A stretch of DNA of 64,000 bases from Hymenopus coronatus (lineage: Eukaryota; Arthropoda; Insecta; Mantodea; Hymenopodidae). The position numbers and the translations under genes are program-made. Below the pieces are notes generated by a model. It was not told the origin of the DNA and ran no database searches. It saw only the letters and a program-made list of their open reading frames with translations. Below are positions 34,956-45,837 of this stretch, piece by piece; the stretch's first letter is position 1, and each line of letters begins with the position of its first letter. The stretch spans positions 96,026,001-96,090,000 of the forward strand of contig CM060881.1 in the NCBI GenBank assembly GCA_030762935.1, read 5' to 3'.

Positions 34956-35670
34956 GTCTTTGAGTGTACGAGAAGAGACGATAATAAAAGTGCGAGATAA
35001 TTTGTATTGTAATTCGCAAAAAATAAAACAAAATATGCATTTATTTATAGTTTCCGAGGTCAAAACACTTCCTCAAGATGCTCCAAATGTGAAGATTGCA
35101 TGACTTTATAATGAACATCGAAGATAGTGAGATGAGATAGTGCTGTGGAAAGATTATGAAAACAAAAAAAGAAAATGCAGGACGTCCTAGACCCTAGAGG
35201 CAGTTAGTATTTCAACTCGTTACAGCAGTTTCGAAAGATTCCCGCCTTATCTTCCACGAAACAAATTCTGAACAGGTGTAACGGCCAGTAAATGACAACG
35301 CCATGTGTACTTCTCTGACGCGTTTAAATCTCCGGGCATCGAAATTTCAACTCTTGGTTTTTTTCTCTGTGGTACATTTGCGACCGCTTTGTCCGTGCAG
35401 GGCGAAGAAGCCACGCTACCTGCCCGCTGCTGGGCCCAAAGAATGGCGGCAGGTGAGGGAGAGAGACAGAATGAGAGAGCAGCTGACGCAATTAAACTCT
35501 GTACATAGCCAACCTTACACCTGCTTCGATCCCAGTCGAAAGTCCGCGAACTAGTTGGCACATCAATTGCCAATATACGGGACAAGCAAACATAGGTATG
35601 CAAATCAACAAGGGAATGAATGGGTTGGTTCTTAAGCACACATTCTGTATTTAATATCTAGCTGAAAAAA
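34956..35670. other. No recognised feature; GC-rich frames at 35250-35640
   Basis: Overlapping frames of 67-130 codons on both strands reflect a GC-rich patch. The minus-strand 130-codon frame has no recognisable domain, and I see no splice or promoter signal supporting it. Confidence 0.35.
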
Positions 35671-35679
35671 AAAACAAAC

Positions 35680-35855
35680 AAAAAAACGATGTGTTCCATT
35701 CATATCTCTAGCTGTTCCACAAACAAACTTTCCTCACAGAAACTATTCTTCATTCTACATAATATGGCATGCTAATCAAGATAAGCATTGCAGAAATTGT
35801 CTTATTATTTGCTTTTCCTTAAATAGAAAGGAAATAAGGGAATATTAGATCAACG
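35680..35855 (+). repeat. Family A 5' fragment
   Basis: It begins aacgatgtgttccattcatat and runs to 'ggaaataagggaatatta'. Confidence 0.75.
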
Positions 35856-36825
35856 GTTCCCAAACTTTTTTGCACACACCTCTCCCTTTTCGATAATTAA
35901 ATTATTGGCGACCTCCTCTATTCAATTCACTGCTTTATAATAATTAATTCGCAAGTTCGCGCGCACAGTTCTACAATTTGACATTTTATACAATAATGTA
36001 TTTAGTCAGTCACATTACCTTTTGTTGTATTGCTGGATAACTGATCAAAATAATTATAATGCTCAGTTTGTTATTCATTCTTGACAACGGGTGTGGATAA
36101 AAGTGCTGGTGCTGCCTGAATCAGTTCCTCTTAAGATGCAAAGAAAGCGAAATCTCGTAAATATTTTGGAACCTATTTACAATTTAGTTTCTCGTTGTTG
36201 AATGATTGACCACAATGTGTTACATGTTGTGAAGTATTATCAGCAGAGAGTATGAAACTTTCTAAGTTCATCAGCAGAGCTAGGAAGTTCATACCGATTT
36301 CCTTATGCAGAGTAAGAGCGGCCAGGATTGGCAATACCATCGGCGCTACTTGCGCGAGCAAAGGTCAACGTAGAGTGCAACCCATTACTGCAAAACAGGT
36401 ATCAGTGCATAACGCAGAACCACGTCTGTAGGAAGGAAAGCGTTCTGCTCAAATGTGAGCAAAATTAATTTGTTTTACAACCATAATAAGTGTTCATTGC
36501 ACTTATCCAAAAACCGATGGCAGTTCTAGTAAACAAACTGTCAAACGTTTAGTAACAGAACAGCTTTACAGACGTATATTATTAATTGAAAATTTAGTCA
36601 AAGAGTTAACCTACAACTATCACACTGTTCCAGTCCAGAGGTATGGAGCTGAACTGAATCTGTGTGGTATGCAGAAGAACTGTCAAGATGGATCTACCAA
36701 TCCACGACCATTGTACCTGAAATAAAGATGAAAATGAAAATTGTAATTGAAAAGAATGCGGGGTTTAGTGTATGTATTGCATACAAACTGCACTTTTAGA
36801 TCCCAACAAATTATATTTGTTAGGT
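35856..36825. other. Unassigned, possibly hAT-derived non-coding sequence
   Basis: It starts with caacggttcccaaactttttt, which resembles hAT-type terminal repeats (cagnggttcccaaac...). No matching opposite end could be found. Frames around 36480-36800 look decayed and are not assignable. Confidence 0.3.
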
Positions 36826-37005
36826 GATACTGAAACGGAACTGATAAAATATTTCAAATATGCTCCGATTACATCGTACGAAGTGAAACGAACATTTTTA
36901 CATTATAAATCTTGTTTGTCGTAACGTAAAATGAAGTTTTTATTTGAAAGACTTTAGAAGCACATATAGTTTTCAGTCATACGGCAGCAGATGAATAAAG
37001 TTTTA
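36826..37005 (+). pseudogene. hAT transposase C-terminal remnant
   Basis: One frame reads DTETELIKYFKYAPITSYEV (36826-36885), then KRTFLHYKSCLS and a stop, with a plausible continuation after it. The 'YAPITS.EV.R.F..YK' pattern is that of the C-terminal dimerisation region of a group of hAT-derived proteins common in insects (CGGBP1-like). In-frame stops and no visible DDE core mean it is not functional. I infer this from the motif pattern alone. Confidence 0.45.
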
Positions 37006-37399
37006 TTTAATTCCTGCTTTCGTTTTTACCCAGTAAGAATATGAAGATATTTAAGACATTAATTTTATTGTTTGGATATTATTTAACATTCGATCAATAA
37101 ATATTTCAATCCGTATTATAATTGCTTGAGAGTTTTCATAATGTACATATGTATATAGAAATCCGAGTTACCCTTATATATGTAATAATTTGTATGTTGT
37201 ACATAATTATCTAAATAGGTGTGCTTATACGAATGTCTAATAAGTGATTTTAGTTCTCTGGAAACAATACTGTTCACTTGACAACAGGTTTGTTTACCTC
37301 TTCTTATCAATTACTTGTTTTGATGTAGCGAGACGGTCGGTCGCAACCTGTATAAGGAAGGGCGAACGGTACGAACTTTCTGGCTTTGCTCAGCAGGCA
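37006..37399. other. No recognised feature
   Basis: AT-rich sequence with tandem TATG-like words near 37140-37160. Nothing else seen. Confidence 0.4.
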
Positions 37400-37594
37400 T
37401 CTTACTAAAAAAACATCCATTTCAGAAGCACAAACCTATGGGCTCTTTCGGAGGAAGCGGAACATTCTCAGCAGTACAAGACTACAATTACTCAGGCCAG
37501 TATTGTTAAACAGATATCCCTCCATGCTTCTTATCTTGTTTCATTAAGAGTAGCTAAAACATGTAGGCCACACACTATTGCTGAGACATTATTA
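37400..37594 (+). pseudogene. hAT (ZBED5/SCAND3-like) transposase fragment
   Basis: The plus strand reads VKQISLHASYLVSLRVAK (37507-37560) then TCRPHTIAETLLL up to 37594. The 'ASY.VSLR.AK..KPHTI.E.L..P' block is characteristic of ZBED5/SCAND3-type hAT-derived proteins. The reading frame shifts upstream, and it stops where a mariner terminus begins at a TA. It is a dead fragment, cut by a second transposon. Confidence 0.6.
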
Positions 37595-38052
37595 CGAGGG
37601 CCGTTTTTTTTTCAACCTCCGATAGCCTATAAATAAAAGAAAAGCTCATTAAAAAATTATTTTATTACTAAAAGTTTTGTACACTTGTGGTGGTTTTTCA
37701 ACATAATCACTGAAAAGATTAAGACATTTGTCACTTCAAAAAATGTTGCCGCCATTAATTTCAAATCAGCCTTGACGTTGTTTTGAAGATCTACGTTGGT
37801 TTGAAAGTGCTGCCCTCCTAGCGACGTCTTCAGTTCAGAGAAAAGGTGAAAGTCACTGGGTGCCAGGTCAGGACTGTACGGCGGATAATCGAAAATGTCC
37901 TATTGCAATTGCTCAAAGAGCCGATGGGTTGCACCAGCAGTGTGTGGACGAGCGTTGTCATGGATCAACACAATTCCTGAAGTCCGCATTTCTCTTCGTT
38001 TGTTCTCAATGGCTCTCCGCAAACGTCGCAAGGTACGAAGGTCAATTCTGGT
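37595..38052 (-). pseudogene. Mariner transposase fragment (C-terminal half)
   Basis: On the minus strand the frame reads RTSGIVLIHDNARPHTAGAT (second catalytic Asp in HDNARPH, about 37920-37980), then PPYSPDLAPSDFHLF (about 37840-37890) carrying the third Asp, and a C-terminal part. The Asp spacing fits DD34D mariners. The plus-left end cgagggccgtttttttttc follows a TA and looks like the terminal repeat. The N-terminal half is missing; a family A fragment takes over at about 38055. Stops are present, so it is inactive. Confidence 0.7.
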
Positions 38053-38054
38053 AA

Positions 38055-38490
38055 TGTTTATCTCGTATAATATTTTGTTAGAACAGTTTGTTTGTGGAAC
38101 AGCTAGAGGAAGTCTGTGAATGGAACACATCAGATATTTTTCAAAAATAGCTGTAACATTATGATTAAAATTATATGTTATATTTTCATAATAGTTGAAA
38201 CAAATATCTTCATTATCTAGGAATATGCTATGAAGTCCTCTTAATTTTGGACGAGTTTTGTTATTGGATAACCACCTTCTCTTAAAAGATTTGTGTCGCT
38301 ATAGCCTAGTATAATCTATAATCCCTTATTCTTCTTGTACCTATAAGGAAATATAAAATAAAGCCATTTCTGCTAATGTTTAGTTTTGATTAGCATGAAT
38401 TACATAAAACAATAAGCTATTGTAAGTAGAAGTTGTTGCAGAATAGTCGGAGAAGCGTATATGAACGTAACACATCATCATTTTTTCTGT
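38055..38490 (-). repeat. Two family A fragments
   Basis: A 5'-end piece (gtttgtggaacagctagagg...cacatcagata, 38075-38135) is followed by a body piece ending at another TCTGATG-side end (gcagaatagtcggagaagcg...aacacatcatc). Confidence 0.65.
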
Positions 38491-38642
38491 ACTAAGCTAT
38501 CGCATATTTTAGTCATAAAATTATATAGACTGCCTTCCGGCTGAAGGGGAATTCACTATCTAATCCTACAAAATTAAAAATACATGCTATTTAAATGTAT
38601 TAAATATGGAATTTCAATCAAAAAATTTCAATCCATTTAAAA

Positions 38643-39515
38643 AAAAATCTGATGTTCCATTCAAATGATTTTCTCTACATCTCTGCAAAAAATTGTTACT
38701 AAAAGGCTTCGGATTCTATTTACTTCATGCTAATCGAGAAAAAATTGGCAAAAATTGTCTTATTACTTGCTTTCTTGTAAGTAGAAGCTAAATAAGGGAG
38801 TACCATAGGTTAAAGTGATAGTCAAAAGCTGGTTGCTATATGACAAGTTCCTTTGTTTGTATGTACAGGAGTTGACAAATTCCCGTATGAGAAAAGTAGA
38901 AGTTTTTTAAAGCTGAAACCAAAAAACAAGGAGTTTCTCTAAAGCGATCAACTCCACGAAAAAATATATTTAAATAAATTGTGTGTTTTAACGTGCTCTA
39001 CGTTTTTGTGTGGTAAGTTTTTGTACATCTCTTACGGTGTAGCAGTTATACAAATTCCGTAAAATTCATCCAGAATAGTCTTCAAAGGCTATTCCAAGAA
39101 AATTCAAGATATACATTTTATTTGCCAGGTAAATATATTTAATATACGATATTTTGATCAAAATTGTAAGAGCCATTTTTGGGAAAATCAAAAATGTCGA
39201 AATAAAGTTCCATGTAAAGGGTAGTTGGGATTGGGGGTATTTTCTTGAAAATTCTTGTGTCGCATCCTTGGAAGATACCAAACTTAATTACCAAGTTTAG
39301 TATAAACGGTCTTTTCGTTTTTGAGTTGTTGTTCACAGACACACACGCACGCGCAAACTGACAGACAGCCTGGCACATACACACACACGGAACTTTTTCC
39401 AAAAATGCTTATTTTGAATTAGGGGAACACAAAACATGTATTTCCAGTGAAATCTCTGTATCGAATTTTGGGTGCATTACACTATGTGCATAGTACGTGT
39501 AGAGAAATTGAAACA
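38643..39515 (+). repeat. Family A copy, near full length
   Basis: It runs from aaaaatctgatgttccattc to gcatagtacgtgtagagaaattg. The internal CA region is short (39340-39390). Confidence 0.9.
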
Positions 39516-39539
39516 TGCAGAAAACTATTCCGTACAAAT

Positions 39540-39605
39540 TGTAGTTGGAGTGGGAGTTTTGCTGTTGAAAATCTTCGTATAGCATATTTGGGAGATGCTG
39601 TACAT
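39540..39605 (+). repeat. Family A internal fragment
   Basis: It contains gtagttggagtgggagtttt and 'gaaaatcttcgtatagcatat', left of the mariner derivative, whose insertion appears to split a family A relic. Confidence 0.5.
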
Positions 39606-39620
39606 TAGTATATGTATATA

Positions 39621-40539
39621 CAGGATGTTTCAGAAATTTTTTTACAAACTTCGGTATGGGTTCCTTATACCACAAGAAGGAAAAAGGTTCATATGAACAT
39701 ATGTCCCATAATCCTTTGTTTTCTCGTTAAGAGGTGTTCAACACAGTGATACGTTTACAACATACAACATTAATAATGAATGCTCAATGTCCTCCTCTTG
39801 CTTCTATGCACGCCTGTACTCGAATCATGGAATGTTGCACCCTGTCATAAACTCCGGGATGGTCTCGAATGGTTTTGCAGGATTCCATGACACGTCGATG
39901 AAGTGCTTCTGCATCCGAGATGGCTGCTCCATAAACCAATGATTTAAAATGCCCCCAGAGGTAAAAATCCGCAGGATTGAGGTCGGGAGAACGTGCAGGC
40001 CATGGAACTGGTCCTCCTTTGCCTATCCATCGGTCATGGTAGCCAGTGCATCTCGAACGCGACTAAAATGTGCAACGGTTCCTGTCTCAGCAAGGCGACG
40101 ATAAACAGCGACAAAGGTTGGATGACTCGGTTGTCTTCGGTCATCAGATAGAGCCGTGTCCATTCTGCATCATGTCTGCCTGTTTACGAAATGAATATCC
40201 AGCCATGGTGGAACGAAACACATGCAGTTAATTCACTACATGTACACAATTGAAACGTTGAAGACAGACTAATTACAAATGACAAACGTAAACAAGTCTC
40301 CATGGCAACACTGCGCCATCTACCGTATATAGTACAATAAGTCAAAGCCTTCTATGAGTGCATAGAGAAATGAAGTTTTGAGGTTTGACCCCGAAGGCCG
40401 TTGAACTCACACTTTCATTGAGACAGGAATAACACGAAAACCAAGGATTATGAAACATATGCTCATATGAACTTTTTTGCTTCTTTTGGTGTGAGGAATC
40501 CATACATGAACTTTGTAAAAGTATTTCTGAAACATCCTG
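39621..40539 (-). mobile_element. Internally deleted mariner with about 100-bp TIRs
   Basis: The ends are long inverted repeats: caggatgtttcagaaattt on the left and its complement ending ctgaaacatcctg on the right, matching with some changes for about 100 bp, including ggttcatatgaacatatg-like sequence. The minus strand carries a helix-turn-helix piece (RRQPSHPTFVAVYRRLAETG, about 40080-40140) joined directly to a late catalytic piece with WPARSPDLNPADFYLWG (39946-39996). The middle is lost, including the first catalytic Asp and the start of the second motif. A non-autonomous deletion derivative with frameshifts. Confidence 0.8.
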
Positions 40540-40541
40540 TG

Positions 40542-41042
40542 TGTGTGTGTGTGTGGGTGGGTGGGTGGGTGCGTGCGTGCGTGATTAAAATACCGTATAT
40601 TAAACACATCACAAATAAAGTGCACATCTTGAGCCTGTGAAGACCTGTTCATTCTAGGTGAGTTTTGCATAACTGGTAAACTATAAGAGATAAGAAAAAC
40701 TTAGGGTACACAAACAAATGCAGATCTCGTTAAAATACATAACTTATAGCATATACTTTTTTGTAGAGTTGGCGTTATTCCTTGTCGCTGGTTTCGTTTT
40801 GAACAATCTCAAATTTTCTCTAACGGGAAGTCAAATTTTTGTTTCATCTCTCGTTTGTTTTACACCTGGCCATGTAATGTTTCTGATGTTCACATAGCGA
40901 GCAGGCTTTAATATATTTGACTATCTCTTCATCCTAGTGTGTTCCCTTATTTCCCTTCTGCTTAGAAGGAAGCAAGAATCTTTTATCACAATAGCTTGCT
41001 TGCAGAACCGGTAAAGAAAATCATGTGAATGGAACACTTAAA
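40542..41042 (-). repeat. Family A copy, hairpin part replaced
   Basis: It starts with a GT/GGGT/GCGT run (40541-40583) and ends agaaaatcatgtgaatggaacac. The hairpin end is missing on the side of the mariner insertion. Confidence 0.75.
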
Positions 41043-41415
41043 ATGTTCCTTTCCCTACACGTACTGTGTACATAGTGTATAGAAATAGTATTGTATTGCA
41101 TCCAAAAATTCGATACCGAGATTTCACCGGAAATACATGTTTTGGGAACCTTTGATTCCAAAAATTTTAGAAAGATGTCCGTGTGTGTATGTATATAGCA
41201 TAGCTCACAAACGATAAGTCCGTTAAACGATATCTAACGATGCGACACGAACATTTTCAAGAAAATCCTCCACCCCATGAAAAAAAATTCGAAAATGTTA
41301 TTGTTTCAAAAATGGCCCTAACAATTTTTATTAAAATCTCTTATATTTAAAATATTTACATGACAAATAAAATGTATATATTGAATTTTCTGGGAATAGC
41401 TTCTGAAGACCTCTT
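41043..41415 (-). repeat. Family A copy, hairpin half
   Basis: It runs from ccctacacgtactgtgtacat to 'gggaatagcttctgaagacct'. The TCTGATG half is missing. Confidence 0.75.
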
Positions 41416-41580
41416 TATTTGGTTATGCTGTTCAGAGACACAACATACTCTTACATAGACCTTTTTTCTAAAAATGTTTTATACGTGTATTTATTTTCAT
41501 TCGTGGGCTTCTCAGCATCGAATTTTTGGGTGGAATACAACACTACCTCTACCTATTATATGTAGTAGGGAATGTAAAAC
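41416..41580 (+). repeat. Family A 3'-end fragment
   Basis: It contains ggttatgctgttcagagac and 'gaatttttgggtggaatac', ending tagtagggaatgtaaaac. It is inverted relative to its left neighbour. Confidence 0.65.
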
Positions 41581-41941
41581 GGTGATAAAACTCTATGCAT
41601 CTGTATCTTTAGATTCTCAGAGCTGCAGACAAGGTCTTTATGAACAGTATTATATCCGTCAGGGTTACAAAACAGTTGCACGACTGTTAGCGCTGCTATT
41701 TACTGTTTTGTAGTCCGGAAGTTCTTGGCAACACGCTGTGAAGAAGACATTAATTACATTATCATTATGTTATGTACTGACAAATGACATGACACCAATA
41801 GTGCGTGTCAACTTTGCGTTATTCATATTGATCCTTGATGCGTCTGTTTTCCTTTGATACAAACATCACGAATGAAAACGATGTTTTAAACCATGTGGTT
41901 AAGATGTCTCAGAACAAAAAAGAAACGAGGACGAACAGAAC
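41581..41941. other. No recognised feature
   Basis: Unique-looking sequence. The 79-codon frame here starts inside family A and has no similarity I know. Confidence 0.4.
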
Positions 41942-42004
41942 AAATCTTATGTGTTCCATTCACATGGTTTTCTCTACATCTCTGTAACTCGTAAATTGTC
42001 AATA

Positions 42005-42274
42005 ACCCCCCTTTTTTTTCATTTATATAGCCCCCTTTAACATCTAAGGTCATATCGGGGGCTTCGAATTACAAACAACTCGTTGTCTGTAGGTTTACAT
42101 TGGGTTTAAACAATTTTATTTTCTCAAACATACACACATACACATTCACTCTCACATACATACTTCCAGACTCTGTGGGGGATAGGGAATAATTCTGGTT
42201 AAAGAAAAATTCCCCGCCCCAGCCGGGAATCGAACCCGGGACCTCCTGGTGAGAAGTGACCATGGAGGCAGTCA
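42005..42274 (-). mobile_element. tRNA-headed SINE S3
   Basis: On the minus strand: a head with 'cccgggttcgattcccggc' (B box), then 'ggggcggggaatttttc', a CA-like stretch and a tail with 'ccgatatgaccttagatgtt' and 'tatataaatg'. No clear target-site duplication. Confidence 0.75.
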
Positions 42275-42454
42275 CTACATAAATAAGTTTGTTGTTCTAT
42301 CTACTAATCGAGATAAACATTAGCACTTCCTTATAAGCAGAAGGGAAATAAGGGAATACACTAGGCTAAACCGATAGTCAAATGTTTTATAACGTAGTTG
42401 CTATGGGTTGAAACCCATTTCTTTGCATGGCCAGAAGTTGACAAATTCCATATA

Positions 42455-42696
42455 TAGACTGCCGCCGTGGCCGAGGTCCGGGATTCGATTCTAGGCTGGG
42501 GCGGGGAATTTTTCTTTAACCAAAATTATTCCCTATCCTTCACGGAGTATGTATGTGCGAGTGAATGCGTGTTTGAAGAAAATAAAACGATTAAAACATA
42601 ACGTAAAGAGCCTACAGTCAACGAGCTGTTTCTAATGCAAAGCCCCCGATATGACCTTAGATGTTAAAGAGGGGTTATATAAATGAAACAATTAAA
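42455..42696 (+). mobile_element. tRNA-headed SINE S3, head partly deleted
   Basis: gactgccgccgtggccgagg is followed at once by the B box 'ggattcgattctaggc', so the middle of the tRNA-like head is missing. The body and tail match 42005-42274. A 13-14-bp target-site duplication flanks it (acaaattccatata / acaaatccgtata, one gap and one change). Confidence 0.8.
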
Positions 42697-43045
42697 ACAA
42701 ATCCGTATAAGAAAACTGTTTTAAAATTGAAACCAATAACAAGGAATTTTTCAAAAACCCCTCGAAAAGAAAGGTATTTCACACAAATTATGTTTTAAAG
42801 ATATTTACACTTTTTGTGTAGCAAGTTTTTGCATATTTCTTAAGGTTTACCAGTTATTTAAATGTCAGCAAAATTCATCCAGAATAAATAGATCTCCAGG
42901 CTATTTCCAAAAAATTCAAGATATAAATTTTATTTTTCACATGAATATCTTTAATATACTGTTAATATTTATTTATTCTATATAATATTTGGTATTTAGC
43001 AGACTTTTTTCGTTTTTGAGTTTTTCTGTACACACACGTACTCCT

Positions 43046-43915
43046 TTTTACTTTCTCTACACGCACTATGTACATAGTGTATAGAGAAAGTATTGCACTC
43101 CACCAAAAAATTCGATACCGAGATTTCACCGGAAATATATGTTTTAGAGTCCCCTGTATCTAAAAAAAGCATTTTCAGAAAAAGGTTCGTGTGTGTGTCA
43201 GTGTGTCTGTGTGGTTGTGAACACGATATTTCAAAAACGAAAAGTCAGTAAAATACCAAACTTGGTATTTAAGCTTAATATCTTCCAGGGATGCGACACG
43301 AAGATTTTGAGAAAAATCCCCCCACACCGAACTACCCTTTACATGGAATTTTTTTCCAAAATTTTGATTTTCTCAAAAATTGCTCTAAAGATTTTGGTTA
43401 AAATATCGTATATTGAAGATATTTACCTGAAAAATAAAATGTATATTTTGAATTTTCTGGGAATAGCCTCTGAAGACTACTTTATTCTGGGTCAATTTTA
43501 GGGAATTTTGCATAACTGCTAAACCGTAAGAGATGGACAAAAACTTACCACACAACAAATGTAGAGCACTTTAAAACACACAATTTATGTTATATACATT
43601 TTTTCGTGTAGTTGGTTGTTTTTGAAATATTCCTTGTTTTTGGTTTCAGCTGTAAAAACATACTTTTCTCATACTGGACTTTGTGATCTCATGTCCATAC
43701 AAACAAAGGAACTTCAGTCACATAGCAACCAGCTTTTGACTGTCAATTTAATATGTAGTACTCCCTTATTTCGCTTCTACTTACAAGGAAGCAAGTAATA
43801 AGACTATTTCTGCTATTTTTTCTCGATTTGCATGAAGTAAATATAAACATAAGATTTTTAACGATAATTTGTTGCAGAGATATAGAGATTCACATGTGAA
43901 CACATCAGATTTTTT
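43046..43915 (-). repeat. Family A copy with perfect hairpin
   Basis: actttctctacacgcactat followed by gtacatagtgtatagagaaagt; the other end is gagattcacatgtgaacacatcagat. On the plus strand a 102-codon frame (43193-43501) runs through the body. Shorter forms of the same frame recur in other copies. Confidence 0.92.
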
Positions 43916-43917
43916 TA

Positions 43918-44045
43918 AATGCTTATTTTTTCAGAGAATCCTAAAATGTATTTCGGGTAAAGACTCGCTATCGAATTTTTTGGTGAAATACAATACCTTC
44001 TCTGTCCACTATGTACATTGTGCATAAATACTGGAAAAAATAAAA
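43918..44045 (+). repeat. Family A 3'-end fragment
   Basis: It contains 'gagaatcctaaaatgtatttc' and 'ttggtgaaatacaatacct', ending actggaaaaaataaaat. Confidence 0.7.
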
Positions 44046-44790
44046 TTATTAATGTGTTCTATTTATATGATTTTCCCTACCTGTTCTACAAACCTCTTAC
44101 AAAAGATTATTCTTTTTCCTTCTTCAGCTAATCGAGATAGGTATTAACTGAATGGCCTTATTAGGTCGTTATAAGAAGAAGGGCATACACAGACTAAAGC
44201 GTTAGTCAAATGATTTAAAATCTGTCGCTATGCGATTGTCATTGCTTTAAAAGCGGTCGCTTCTTTGCACGGCCAGAAGTAAAACAAAAGAAAAGTTTTT
44301 TTCCTGTCCGAGAAAAGTTTAAGTATTTTAATATTGAAACCATTAACAATAAATATCTCAAGCTATTAGCACCACAATAAAAATATAAAGGACATAAGTT
44401 GTGTGCTTTGACGAGATTTTCATTTTTTGTGAAGTAAGTTTTATCTACTTCTTATGGTTTACCAGTTATGCAAAAGTCACTCAGAATGAAGAATACTTCA
44501 GAACTATTCCCAGGAAATTCAAAGTTTACAATTTATTTGCTACGTAAATATCTATAACATAAGATATTGTAACCAAAATCGCTATAGCCATTTATGAAAA
44601 AATCAAAATTTTCGAAAATGTTCCGTAATTAACGGTCGTTCGGTTTTTCCACTGACACACACACACACACACACGCACACACACACACTCTGAAGGTCTC
44701 GAAAGATATTTTTCCGGTATTGAATCCCGGTGGAGTACAATACTTTCTCTATACACTATGTATATAGTGCGCATAGAGAAAGCAAAAATC
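44046..44790 (+). repeat. Family A copy, near full length
   Basis: It runs from attaatgtgttctatttatatg to gtatatagtgcgcatagagaaagc. The CA run is at 44655-44690. Confidence 0.88.
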
Positions 44791-44924
44791 CTATGTTATA
44801 GATCTATTATTATTTATTTATTTGTTTATTTAATGGTGGACCAACACGAATGCTTTAGAGATCAGGTTGAATCAGAAACTACAGAACAATAATGCAGTGT
44901 ATATGCATTTGCTGTACATTATAC

Positions 44925-45137
44925 TGCTATGCCGTCTGTCGGTCTGGGTAGCTACTGAACTCAAGGTTTCAGGTTCAAACCCAGCCCAAACCAATGGTTT
45001 ATAACTGTGCTTAACAGCGTCTGCCCCATGTCAGTAGATTTACTGTCTTTTTAAAGAATTCCTATGGGACGAAATTCCGGCACACCGGCGGCGTTTATAT
45101 GATCCTGGCCATTGACAACTTCATTAATAAACAAAAT
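44925..45137 (+). mobile_element. tRNA-headed SINE S9 (termite/cockroach-like tail)
   Basis: The B box is ttcaggttcaaacccagcc. The tail carries 'cagtagatttactg', 'gacgaaattccggcacaccg' and 'aacttcattaataaac'. As I recall, this tail is widespread in polyneopteran SINEs (Talua-like); the family name is unverified. A-box sequence is degraded. Confidence 0.6.
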
Positions 45138-45594
45138 AGGTATATAGAATATCTATGCTGGCCCTCTGAAGAATTGCAATCTCCTATCATTTTCTTGATG
45201 ACAGCAAAACTGCAGTCCTCCCCAAGTTGGCCTTGGTAATAGCAAAGATGATAAAGTAATTCAATACTCTATGGCTATAAGGCAAGTGCTGTTATATCTG
45301 TCATTATAGGGAAATGGTATTGTCAACAAAAGAAAATCTATTATGAGAATTGCTACCAGACTGTTGTAAACAAGAGAAGTAGAATTTGGTTGTAAACTCA
45401 GAAACTAACTTACTTAGAATCAACCTGGAAATCGGCAACGAAGATTTGACTTAAGGAAGGTTACAATTTAATACAATAATTCTGTGTGTAAGGAATAAAG
45501 AGTCATATTATTAATATTCCAGGACAAAACGAAGAGAAGTTCCGCGTCAAGTTATAATTACATTACTATCTAGGCTTTGAAGTTTGTTGCTCAG
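45138..45594. other. No recognised feature; upstream of an exon
   Basis: Unique-looking sequence with no repeat match. In the frame of the next exon there is a stop (TGA, 45578-45580) before the acceptor. Confidence 0.4.
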
Positions 45595-45698
45595 TTCGCA
45601 AATAATGCATACAATTTTTGAATCAGAGGAACTTGTGCTTAATTATTCACCCAAAGCCAGTCAAAGCACTAGCAGCGAACCTTCTCGGTCATCCCAAA
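45595..45698 (+). CDS. Exon 'a' of an unidentified host gene
   Basis: Acceptor tgttgctcag (to 45594) and strong donor gtaagt (45699). The exon is open for 34 codons plus one base and contains an ATG at 45605, so it could be either an internal exon or the first coding exon starting there. The product piece has an acidic start (FESEELVLNYSPKA) and a serine-rich end (SQSTSSEPSRSSQ). It leaves in phase 1, which is exactly what the exon at 47796 needs. I do not recognise the protein. The open frame beyond the donor is intronic read-through. Confidence 0.5.
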
Positions 45699-45837
45699 GT
45701 AAGTTGTATTTCATATTTAAGTACGGTCGTATAAATTACAAACTTTTCGATAGCTTATATTGCCTACTCTTAAAACCTTTCACTACTTTTCTACCAATTA
45801 TCAATGATTTTCGAAAACGTTCTTAGTATAGATTAAG
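45699..45837. other. Intron start, unique sequence
   Basis: This short unique stretch follows the donor gtaagt; family A copies fill the rest of the intron to 47765. Confidence 0.4.

Larger units (their letters stand above)
41942..43045 (+). repeat. Family A copy interrupted by two SINE S3 copies
   Basis: The pieces are 41942-42004, about 42275-42441 and 42697-43045. They are collinear parts of one element with two S3 insertions in opposite orientations. The hairpin is missing at the right end, where a minus copy begins at once. Confidence 0.8.

Noticed and set aside
35247..35639. 130-codon minus-strand frame as a gene
   Set aside because: It lies in a GC-rich patch with open frames on both strands, with no domain, splice site or codon pattern to support it.
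35856..35900. hAT terminal repeat as a defined element end
   Set aside because: The start looks hAT-like, but no matching inverted end or 8-bp duplication could be found, so no element is called.
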